Notes under the pieces: generated by a model
Told to the model about the DNA's origin: nothing
Seen by the model: the letters and a program-made list of their open reading frames with translations, nothing else
The model's database searches: none
In this document: piece after piece, positions 1-5,643 of the stretch
How positions within the stretch are numbered: the stretch's first letter is position 1
Layout of the letters: each line of letters starts with the position of its first letter
Position numbers and translations under genes: made by a program
Assembly (NCBI GenBank): GCA_005793645.1
Contig: SXRG01000117.1
Span: forward strand, 1-7,971
Length of the DNA stretch: 7,971 bases
Origin: Burkholderiales bacterium
GTDB taxonomy: Bacteria > Pseudomonadota > Gammaproteobacteria > Burkholderiales > Thiobacillaceae
Direction: 5' to 3'

Positions 1-61
1 CACTATCAGCTTCCTTGAGAATAGCCACGATCTGGCTCTCACTGAACTTTGACTTGCGCAT
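1..61 (-). CDS. IS3-family transposase orfA, 5' fragment (runs off window)
   Basis: Only the first 20 codons lie in the window. The minus strand from 61 reads MRKSKFSESQIVAILKEAD, the typical opening of the OrfA protein of IS3-family elements (probably IS407/IS51-like subgroup). OrfA carries the helix-turn-helix that binds the element's terminal repeats; in intact elements it is joined to the DDE catalytic protein OrfB by programmed frameshifting, but none of that is visible here. The ATG is well supported: a perfect AGGAGG lies 5 bases upstream (complement of 67-72). The rest of the gene lies beyond position 1, so whether the element is complete cannot be judged. Family recognition rests on a short but distinctive N-terminus. 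Confidence 0.85.
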   Translation of the reverse strand, partial: MRKSKFSESQIVAILKEADS

Positions 62-66
62 CGAAA

Positions 67-72
67 CCTCCT
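67..72 (-). promoter_or_regulatory. Ribosome binding site of the IS3 orfA gene
   Basis: Perfect AGGAGG on the minus strand, 5 bases before the ATG at 61. It fixes the start codon of the transposase fragment. Confidence 0.8.
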
Positions 73-150
73 GTTGATCATCTTGCCATTACCAACAGAA
101 AATTCCACTAATTCGTGCCTAGCTTTTGGGGTAACACTACACGTGGAATG

Positions 151-177
151 GAAAATCGGGGTCAGACCCCGATTTTC
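151..177. terminator. Perfect 27-nt hairpin after polA, probable terminator or REP-like palindrome
   Basis: Two 12-base arms (GAAAATCGGGGT and its exact complement ACCCCGATTTTC) flank a 3-base loop. The hairpin starts 5 bases beyond the polA stop codon, where a transcription terminator would be expected. The outer stem has four A's on one side and four T's on the other, so either strand ends in a short U run, but no longer U tract follows. The core GGGGTCAGACCCC resembles palindromes that recur between genes in many proteobacteria, so it may be a dispersed REP-like repeat rather than a dedicated terminator. The hairpin is seen directly; its role is inferred. Confidence 0.6.
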
Positions 178-182
178 TGCAT

Positions 183-3002
183 TCAGTGCGCCGCGTCCCA
201 GTTTGGCCCGATGCCCATTTCGATTTTGAGCGGCACGGCGAGTTGCGCTATGCCGCACATCAATTTGGGGAGTTCGGCCTGAACGCGGGCGAGTTCGGCG
301 CTGGGGATCTCCAGCACCAGTTCGTCGTGCACCTGCAGGATCATGCGGGTGGCAAGTCCTTCCGCGTCCAGCCAGCCTTGTACGGCGATCATGGCCAGTT
401 TGACGAGATCGGCGGCGGTGCCTTGCATGGGGGCGTTGATGGCGGCGCGTTCGGCGCCTTGGCGGCGGGCGGGGTTTTTGCTTGCAATGTCGGGTAGATA
501 CAGGCGACGGCCCAGTAATGTTTCGACAAACCCCTTTTCTCGCGCCGTCGTGCGGGTACGCGTCATGTAATCGGCTACGCCGGGGAATCGGCCGAAATAG
601 CGGTCGATGAAACTTTGCGCGGCGCTGCGGTCGATGTTGAGTTGCGCGGCCAGCCCGAATGCGGACATGCCGTAGATGAGGCCGAAATTGACCGCCTTGG
701 CCATGCGCCGCTGCTCGGGCGCGACTTGTGCCGGTTCCAGGCCCAGTACCTCGGCGGCGGTGGCGGTGTGAATGTCGGCATCATTCAGAAAGGCGGTGAC
801 GAGGCCGGGGTCTTGGGACAGATGCGCCATGATGCGCAGCTCGATCTGTGAGTAATCGGCGGAGAGCAAAACGCAGCCCGGTTCGGCGATAAATGCCTCA
901 CGAATGCGGCGGCCTTCGGCGGTGCGGATGGGGATGTTTTGCAGATTGGGGTCGGTGGACGACAGTCGCCCGGTGACGGCGGTAGCCTGCGAATAGGTGG
1001 TGTGGATGCGGCCTGTGACGGGGTCGATGAGCCCTGGCAGCTTGTCGGTATAGGTGGATTTGAGCTTGGCGAGGCTGCGGTATTCGAGCAGGATCTTGGG
1101 GAGTGGGTAATCTTCAGCCAGCTTTTCCAGTACCGCTTCGTCGGTGGAGGGCGCGCCAGTCGGGGTCTTTTTGACGACGGGAAGGCTGAGTTTTTCAAAC
1201 AGGATCTCGCCCAGTTGCTTGGGTGAGTTGAGGTTGAAGGGTTGCCCCGCGACCTCATATGCACGGGCCTCCAGGAGCAGCATGGCCTTCGCTAGTTCGC
1301 CGGACTGCTGGCGCAGCAGCGCGGCATCAATCCGCACCCCATGGCGTTCCATGCGTGCGAGGAGGGGCATGAGTGGCATCTCGATGTTGCGATAGATCCG
1401 GTTGAGCGCCGCGTTGGCGGCCACCTGAGGTTGCAGGACCTGGTGTAATCGCAGGGTGATGTCGGCGTCTTCGGCGGCGTATTCCGTCGCCCGTTCGACA
1501 CTCACCTGATCGAAGCCGATCTGTTTGGCCCCCTTGCCGCAGACCTCCTCAAAAGTGAGGGTCTTTTCGCCCAGATGGCGGGCGGCGAGGGTGTCCATGT
1601 CGTGGCGCTCGTGCGCTTCCAGAACATAGCTTTGCAGCAAGGTGTCGTGTGCCATGCCGGACAACTGGATGCCGTGGTTGGCGAACACATGCCAATCGTA
1701 TTTGAGGTTCTGACCGACTTTGATCGTGTTGCCATCTTCCAGCCATGGCGTGAGATGGGCCAGCGTGGTGGCAAGATCAAGCTGCTCCGGCGCGCCGGGA
1801 TAGGCGTGCGCCAGCGGCAGATAGGCGGCCTCGCCAGGTTCGACGGCAAACGACATCCCGACGATGCGCGCCGCCATGGGGTCGAGCGCCGTGGTTTCGG
1901 TGTCGAGACAGACGAGTTTGGCCGCCTTGATTTTTTCAATCCAGCGGGCCAGATCCGCTGTGGTGAGCAGGGTCTCGTAATGGCGTTTACAAGCTGGAGC
2001 GCACGCGTCGATGGAGGGCGTCGTGTCTTCGGCGTGCGCCTCGCCGATTCCTCCGTCATCTTTTTGTGAGAGTGGGGGCACAAGCCCTTGCCTTTTTTGG
2101 GGGGCGGAGGTGAGGGAAAAAGTTTTATCTTCAGGGGCGTTTGCCGCAAGGGCTGTTAGCCAGGCCCTAAAGCCATAGCGTTCGAACAGTGCAGCCAGCG
2201 TTGCAGTGTCCTCGGTGCGCCAGGCTAGGTCCGTTGGGGCTTCTGGAAGGGGGCAGTCTGTCTTGATAGTGACCAGGCGCCGCGCCATTGGTAGCCAGTC
2301 CAGGCTGGCGCGCAGATTGTCGCCAACCACGCCTTTGACCTCGGCAGCGCGGGCCATCAGGGCGTCTAGATCGCCGAATTCGGTCAGCCATTTTGTGGCG
2401 GTCTTGGGGCCGACCTTGGGCACGCCGGGCACATTGTCCACGGTGTCACCGGTCAGCGTGAGCCAGTCAACGATGCGTTCCGGTGGGACGCCGAATTTTT
2501 CGATTACGCCGGTGCGGTCGTAGGTTTTGTTGGCCATCGTGTCGATGACGGTAATGCGTTCGGACACTAGTTGCGACATGTCCTTGTCGCCGCTGGAGAT
2601 GATGACGCGCATTCCGGCGGCCTCGGCCTGCCGCGCCAGGGTGCCGATGACATCGTCGGCTTCGATGCCGGTTTCGGCGATCAGTGGCCAGCCGGCGGCG
2701 CGAATGGCATCATGGAGCGGGGGGACTTGGGTGCGCAAGTCGTCTGGCATGGGTGGCCGGTTGGCCTTATAGTCCGGGTACCAGGCCTCGCGGAAGGTGG
2801 GGCCTTTGGTGTCGAAAACGCAGGCGGCAAACTCAACCGATGTTTCTCGGCGCAGGCGGCGCAGCATGTTGAGGACGCCATAGAGCGCGCCGGTGGACTC
2901 GCCCTGACGGCTCTTGAGGTCGGGCAGGGCGTGATAGGCGCGGTAGAGATAGGATGACCCATCAACCAGAAGCAGCGTTTGAGCGGAGTGTGTAGATATC
3001 AT
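183..3002 (-). CDS. polA: DNA polymerase I
   Basis: Repair and replication polymerase that removes RNA primers and fills gaps, in the cytoplasm. 939 residues, close to the 928 of E. coli. Domain 1 (about 1-290) is the 5' nuclease: VDGSS 13-17, EADD near 114, GDKD 138-141 and GDTVDNVPGV 185-194. Domain 2 is the proofreading 3'-5' exonuclease with all acidic residues: DTE 367-369, NLKYD ending at D436, and Y508-AAE-D512. Domain 3 is the polymerase: motif A DYSQIELR 716-723, motif B RRMAKAVNFGLIYG 765-778, motif C VHDE 891-894. The start at 3002 (MISTHSAQ) is preferred over an in-frame ATG 21 codons upstream because AGGAA lies 8 bases before it and the family begins just before LLLVDGSS; the longer N-terminus is unlike the family. 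It is transcribed away from the LOG gene. The interdomain linker (about 290-342) is roughly 12 residues longer than in E. coli and of low complexity. Confidence 0.98.
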   Translation of the reverse strand: MISTHSAQTLLLVDGSSYLYRAYHALPDLKSRQGESTGALYGVLNMLRRLRRETSVEFAACVFDTKGPTFREAWYPDYKANRPPMPDDLRTQVPPLHDAIRAAGWPLIAETGIEADDVIGTLARQAEAAGMRVIISSGDKDMSQLVSERITVIDTMANKTYDRTGVIEKFGVPPERIVDWLTLTGDTVDNVPGVPKVGPKTATKWLTEFGDLDALMARAAEVKGVVGDNLRASLDWLPMARRLVTIKTDCPLPEAPTDLAWRTEDTATLAALFERYGFRAWLTALAANAPEDKTFSLTSAPQKRQGLVPPLSQKDDGGIGEAHAEDTTPSIDACAPACKRHYETLLTTADLARWIEKIKAAKLVCLDTETTALDPMAARIVGMSFAVEPGEAAYLPLAHAYPGAPEQLDLATTLAHLTPWLEDGNTIKVGQNLKYDWHVFANHGIQLSGMAHDTLLQSYVLEAHERHDMDTLAARHLGEKTLTFEEVCGKGAKQIGFDQVSVERATEYAAEDADITLRLHQVLQPQVAANAALNRIYRNIEMPLMPLLARMERHGVRIDAALLRQQSGELAKAMLLLEARAYEVAGQPFNLNSPKQLGEILFEKLSLPVVKKTPTGAPSTDEAVLEKLAEDYPLPKILLEYRSLAKLKSTYTDKLPGLIDPVTGRIHTTYSQATAVTGRLSSTDPNLQNIPIRTAEGRRIREAFIAEPGCVLLSADYSQIELRIMAHLSQDPGLVTAFLNDADIHTATAAEVLGLEPAQVAPEQRRMAKAVNFGLIYGMSAFGLAAQLNIDRSAAQSFIDRYFGRFPGVADYMTRTRTTAREKGFVETLLGRRLYLPDIASKNPARRQGAERAAINAPMQGTAADLVKLAMIAVQGWLDAEGLATRMILQVHDELVLEIPSAELARVQAELPKLMCGIAQLAVPLKIEMGIGPNWDAAH

Positions 3003-3063
3003 GAACAAGATTCCTAAGCAGGGCTGTGACAGCGAACCCTGTGAACGACACCAGGAAACCTCC
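3003..3063. promoter_or_regulatory. Divergent intergenic region between polA and the LOG-family gene
   Basis: 61 bp separate the two preferred start codons and should contain at least part of the signals for both genes. Ribosome binding sites are visible: TAGGAA for polA (minus) and AGGAAA (3067-side gene, at about 3053-3058) on the plus strand. A short imperfect symmetry, CAGGG...CCCTG with CTGTGACAG between its arms, lies at about 3018-3040. I could not find convincing -35/-10 boxes, so the promoters may overlap the coding starts. Confidence 0.4.
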
Positions 3064-3726
3064 ATGGAGTCTTGGCGCGTTTTTGAGATTATGGCCGAAT
3101 TTGTTCAGGGCACCGAGAGTCTGGCGCGTATTCAGCCGGCCGTGACCATTTTTGGTAGTGCCCGTGCCCTTCCGGAGTCGCCTGACTATGCATTGACCGA
3201 AACCCTGGCGCGCGGCCTTTCTGATGCGGGGTTTTCCGTTATTTCTGGCGGGGGGCCTGGCATCATGGAAGCGGCGAACAAGGGGGCCTATGCCGGGAAA
3301 TCGCCCAGCGTGGGGCTGAATATCGAGCTCCCCCACGAGCAACACATCAACTCCTATCAGGATGTCAGTCAGACTTTCCGACATTTTTTTGCTCGCAAGG
3401 TCATGTTCGTGCGCCACACCTCCGCCTTTGTCATCATGCCCGGCGGTTACGGGACGCTGGACGAGTTGATGGAGGTCTTGACTCTGGTACAGACGAACAA
3501 GATTCGCCGTATCCCCATCATCCTCATGCAGCGTGATTTTTGGCAGGGATTGCTGGATTGGTTGCGGGCTGAGTTGGCTGGTCGAGGCATGATTGCCCCG
3601 GAAGATTTGGATCTTATTCAGGTGATAGACGAGCCGCAGGCCGTCGTGGATGCGATCTTCCGCCACTATGAGCATCAGGGATTCGCGCCGACGACTCGTG
3701 AACAAGAGATTCTGCTCAATCTGTAG
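3064..3726 (+). CDS. LOG-family (TIGR00730) Rossmann-fold protein, putative nucleoside-5'-monophosphate phosphoribohydrolase
   Basis: 220 residues. Family members cleave the N-glycosidic bond of nucleotides (cytokinin riboside monophosphates in the founding LOG enzymes, AMP or other purine nucleotides in many bacterial ones) and act in the cytoplasm. Visible motifs are GSAR 31-34, SGGGPGIMEAANKGA 61-75 (the phosphate-binding glycine loop), RK 111-112, and the diagnostic PGGYGTLDE 126-134 with its catalytic-region glutamate. The physiological substrate cannot be told from sequence. I chose ATG 3064 (MESWRVF) because AGGAAA precedes it by about 5-7 bases and family similarity starts there; an upstream in-frame ATG at 3001 would add 21 residues and overlap the polA start codon. 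It is the first gene of a plus-strand cluster, 47 bp ahead of the DUF2782 gene. Confidence 0.93.
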   Translation: MESWRVFEIMAEFVQGTESLARIQPAVTIFGSARALPESPDYALTETLARGLSDAGFSVISGGGPGIMEAANKGAYAGKSPSVGLNIELPHEQHINSYQDVSQTFRHFFARKVMFVRHTSAFVIMPGGYGTLDELMEVLTLVQTNKIRRIPIILMQRDFWQGLLDWLRAELAGRGMIAPEDLDLIQVIDEPQAVVDAIFRHYEHQGFAPTTREQEILLNL

Positions 3727-3773
3727 CGGGGTTTGCTAGAATGAAGCGAACTCCTTATGGCAGGAATGACCCC

Positions 3774-4121
3774 ATGCGTATTTCCAGAGTGCTGCTGGCT
3801 ATTATTTTTACCCTTGGCCTGGTCTTGTCATCTTTGTCGATCCAGGCGGCCCCGGTTCAACTGGAGCCCGTGCCGGTTATCCTGCCGCCGCCGGGCATGG
3901 TGCAGGATCCCTCGCTTGAGCCGCAGATCACGATCCTGCAGCGCGGTCCTGACCGGGTGGAGGAGTTCAGGGTGCGCGGCAAGCTCTATATGGTTAGGGT
4001 GACGCCGCCGCACGGTACGCCTTATTACCTGCTGGATCCGATGGGTAACGGCCAGTTTCAGCGTATGAACGAGATCACTCCAAACCTGCTCGTCCCGCTC
4101 TGGGTCTTGTTTTCGTTCTGA
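3774..4121 (+). CDS. Small exported DUF2782-family protein
   Basis: 115 residues with an N-terminal signal sequence: positive start (MRISR), hydrophobic core about 6-21, and a likely cleavage after the alanines at 25-26 (IQAA). The mature part opens with a proline-rich stretch (about 32-42, VPVILPPPG), then a compact region with EEFRVRGKLYMVRV (64-76), PYYLLD (83-88) and a C-terminal PNLLVPLWVLFSF (103-115). This layout matches the DUF2782 family of beta- and gammaproteobacteria, often encoded beside polA; its function is unknown. The protein should be periplasmic. ATG 3774 is preferred over ATG 3741 because AGGA lies 8 bases upstream (3762-3765) and the signal peptide is then of normal shape. 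It ends 10 bp before the next gene, suggesting cotranscription. Confidence 0.88.
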   Translation: MRISRVLLAIIFTLGLVLSSLSIQAAPVQLEPVPVILPPPGMVQDPSLEPQITILQRGPDRVEEFRVRGKLYMVRVTPPHGTPYYLLDPMGNGQFQRMNEITPNLLVPLWVLFSF

Positions 4122-4131
4122 TCCCTTTGCC

Positions 4132-4881
4132 ATGACGCAACGCTTGCGAGTGACGCGCCCCTCGCTGGGGGCCGGAGTCTTCTGGTTACAAGGTGGAGTG
4201 GCCTTGTTACGGCAGAGTTTTATGGCCTGGCTGGGGTTGAGTTCGGCCGTTCTGTTGGTGCTTCTTATCTTCGGCATGACCGGTGCGGGGGCGATTCTGG
4301 CTTCGTTTGCAGGGCCTTTTGTCGTGGCCCTGTTTATGTTGGCGGGTGATGCCTCGCGATGTGGTGAGCGGTTTTCATTTTTGCTCCTCCCGGGGTTGTT
4401 ACGGCCCAAGATTTCGCCCTTGTTCCAAGTGGGCTTGGTGAATGCGGTGGCTACTCTGGCCGCCAGTCAGTTGATTCTGATGATGGCTGGAAGCGATCTG
4501 GAGACGATCCTGAAGTTGGTCGATGCCGCCGGAGCATCGGGCGGAGGCCCAAATCCGGAGGTATTGAATCAGCACCTTGAGCGCGTCATGCCGGCCTTGT
4601 GGTGGGCTCTGGTCATTATTTTGCCGGTCTCCATGGCCTCCTGGTTTGCGCCGGCCCTGATCCTGTTTGATGCGTTTTCGGCGGCCCGCGCCCTGTGGTG
4701 GAGCCTGTGGACCGTGCTGACCAATGCCGTTCCGATGCTGTTTTTCGCCATGCTGCTGGGCGGTGGCTGGCTGCTTGCCTTGATCATCCCCTACGGGATT
4801 GGTTTCATGCTTTTCCTTCCCCTCCTGATGGCGGCGACCTATACGGGGTATCGCACGATTTTCCATACCGCAGAGGCCTAG
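4132..4881 (+). CDS. BPSS1780-family integral membrane protein
   Basis: 249 residues, mostly hydrophobic, with about six predicted membrane segments (roughly 32-50, 52-71, 97-118, 155-178, 196-215, 217-238). The N-terminal pattern GAGVFWLQGGVALLRQSFMAWLGL, the central WFAPALILFDAF (171-182) and the terminal YRTIF (240-244) match the BPSS1780 family of conserved inner-membrane proteins, whose function is unknown. A polar segment at about 119-150, including GASGGGPNPE, lies between segments 3 and 4 and probably forms an extramembrane loop. The start lies 10 bp after the DUF2782 stop and has no clear ribosome binding site, which suggests translational coupling to the preceding gene. No transport or enzyme motif is visible. 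Confidence 0.87.
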   Translation: MTQRLRVTRPSLGAGVFWLQGGVALLRQSFMAWLGLSSAVLLVLLIFGMTGAGAILASFAGPFVVALFMLAGDASRCGERFSFLLLPGLLRPKISPLFQVGLVNAVATLAASQLILMMAGSDLETILKLVDAAGASGGGPNPEVLNQHLERVMPALWWALVIILPVSMASWFAPALILFDAFSAARALWWSLWTVLTNAVPMLFFAMLLGGGWLLALIIPYGIGFMLFLPLLMAATYTGYRTIFHTAEA

Positions 4882-4887
4882 TTATCC

Positions 4888-5550
4888 ATGAATGAAACAC
4901 TGTTCATGGCCCTCCTGGCAGGTGTAATGGGGGGCGTCCATTGTGTGGGCATGTGCGGCGGAATCGTGGCGGCAACGGCCTTGCAGGGGGGTGAGCGGCC
5001 ACACACGGGTATCCTTCTGGGCTACAACCTGGGCCGTATCGCCAGCTACACCCTGGCGGGTGCATTGGCGGGACTGATCGGCTCGGCGGCCTTTTTGGCC
5101 GAGGATCTGTTGCCGGTGCAGCGCATCTTGTACGCCTTGGCGCAGGTCATGCTGATCCTGGTTGGCTTGTATCTGGCGGGTTTGAACCGTAGCGTGGTGC
5201 GGATCGAGCACGCTGGGGCATGGCTCTGGCAATGTGTGCGGCCCTGGTTGGGCCGTCTGTTACCGGTTCGCAGCCCGGCGCAGGCCGTGTTGGCGGGCGC
5301 CCTGTGGGGCTGGTTGCCCTGTGGTTTGGTTTATAGCGTGCTGATTTCAGCCTTGGCCAGCGGCAGCGCGCTTAGTGGGGCCTTGATCATGGGGGTGTTT
5401 GGTTTGGGAACCTTGCCTAATCTTTTGGCTATGGGCTGGGCGGTAGGCCGTGTGCGGCAAGTCTTTGGAAATCCGTTGTTTCGTTTTCTGGCTGGAATGA
5501 CCGTCGTCTTTTTGGGTGTCTTGGGGCTCTTCCATCTGGGTGTCCCTTGA
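4888..5550 (+). CDS. Sulfite exporter TauE/SafE-family (DsbD_2-like) membrane protein
   Basis: 220 residues with about six membrane segments. Diagnostic motifs are the N-terminal GGVHCVGMCGG (15-25), YNLGRIASYTLAGALAGLIG (46-65), WGWLPCGLVYS (140-150) and GLGTLPNLL (172-180). These place it in the DsbD_2 / TauE-SafE-annotated group related to the membrane part of thiol-disulfide transporters. Conserved H18, C19, C23 and C145 could bind a metal or exchange disulfides across the inner membrane; homologues are often found beside cytochrome oxidase assembly genes, but none lie here. The name 'sulfite exporter' is a family label, not evidence of substrate. The ATG is 6 bp after the preceding stop, with only a distant GAGG upstream, so translational coupling is likely. 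It appears to be the last gene of the cluster, though no plus-strand terminator with a U tract follows it. Confidence 0.9.
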   Translation: MNETLFMALLAGVMGGVHCVGMCGGIVAATALQGGERPHTGILLGYNLGRIASYTLAGALAGLIGSAAFLAEDLLPVQRILYALAQVMLILVGLYLAGLNRSVVRIEHAGAWLWQCVRPWLGRLLPVRSPAQAVLAGALWGWLPCGLVYSVLISALASGSALSGALIMGVFGLGTLPNLLAMGWAVGRVRQVFGNPLFRFLAGMTVVFLGVLGLFHLGVP

Positions 5551-5555
5551 GGTTA

Positions 5556-5571
5556 TTTATCGGGCGATAAA
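5556..5571. repeat. Short AT-rich hairpin downstream of the TauE/SafE gene
   Basis: Inverted repeat TTTATC-GGGC-GATAAA, 6-base arms and a tetraloop, 5 bp beyond the stop codon of the upstream gene. It is followed by A's rather than T's on the plus strand, so it is a poor intrinsic terminator; it could protect a transcript's 3' end. Weak thermodynamic support. Confidence 0.35.
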
Positions 5572-5594
5572 AAACCCCTAGCGCACGCTCGGGG
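5569..5594 (-). terminator. Intrinsic terminator oriented on the minus strand, in the leader of the repeat-protein gene
   Basis: Hairpin at 5575-5594 with arms CCCCTAGC and GCTCGGGG around a GCAC loop and one T/C mismatch. Read on the minus strand it is followed at once by six U's (complement of 5569-5574), the layout of a Rho-independent terminator. Both neighbouring genes are on the plus strand, so it would stop only antisense transcription entering from the 619-residue gene. On the plus strand it is a leader hairpin preceded by A's. The structure is seen; activity is inferred. Confidence 0.45.
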
Positions 5595-5631
5595 AAATCT
5601 CGTTACAGTTCAACATTTACCGTTACCTATT

Positions 5632-5635
5632 GGAG
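5632..5635 (+). promoter_or_regulatory. Ribosome binding site deciding the start of the repeat-protein gene
   Basis: GGAG lies 8 bases before ATG 5644. It supports that ATG over an in-frame TTG at 5638, which would be only 2 bases from the motif. Confidence 0.65.
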
Positions 5636-5643
5636 TTTTGACC

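Larger units (their letters stand above)
1..141 (-). mobile_element. End of an IS3-family insertion sequence (partial)
   Basis: The orfA start codon at 61 is preceded by a noncoding leader of about 80 bp, the usual distance from the left end to orfA in IS3 elements. I place the outer end near 141 because the minus strand there begins TGTAGTGTTACCCC, and IS3-family elements normally start with TG and end with CA. The other terminus and the target duplication are outside the window, so the exact boundary is inferred; bases just outside (142-145, CGTG) are the candidate start of a short direct repeat. The element sits 42 bp beyond the polA stop codon and damages no gene visible here. Confidence 0.6.

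Noticed and set aside
2077..2096. Possible plus-strand intrinsic terminator (imperfect hairpin followed by T6)
   Set aside because: It lies within polA coding sequence on the opposite strand, the stem has a bulge and a tiny loop, and no plus-strand gene leads into it.
1502..2149. 215-codon minus-strand frame and 164-codon plus-strand frame (1575-2069) inside polA
   Set aside because: Both overlap the proofreading domain, whose catalytic motifs are intact in the polA frame; proline/arginine-rich shadow translations.
2962..3705. 247-codon open frame on the minus strand covering the LOG gene
   Set aside because: It lies opposite a gene with diagnostic LOG motifs and resembles no family; a shadow frame.
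5596..5631. Sigma-70 promoter upstream of the repeat-protein gene (TTACAG ... TACCTA)
   Set aside because: Spacing is about 15 bp and both boxes match poorly; not strong enough to annotate.
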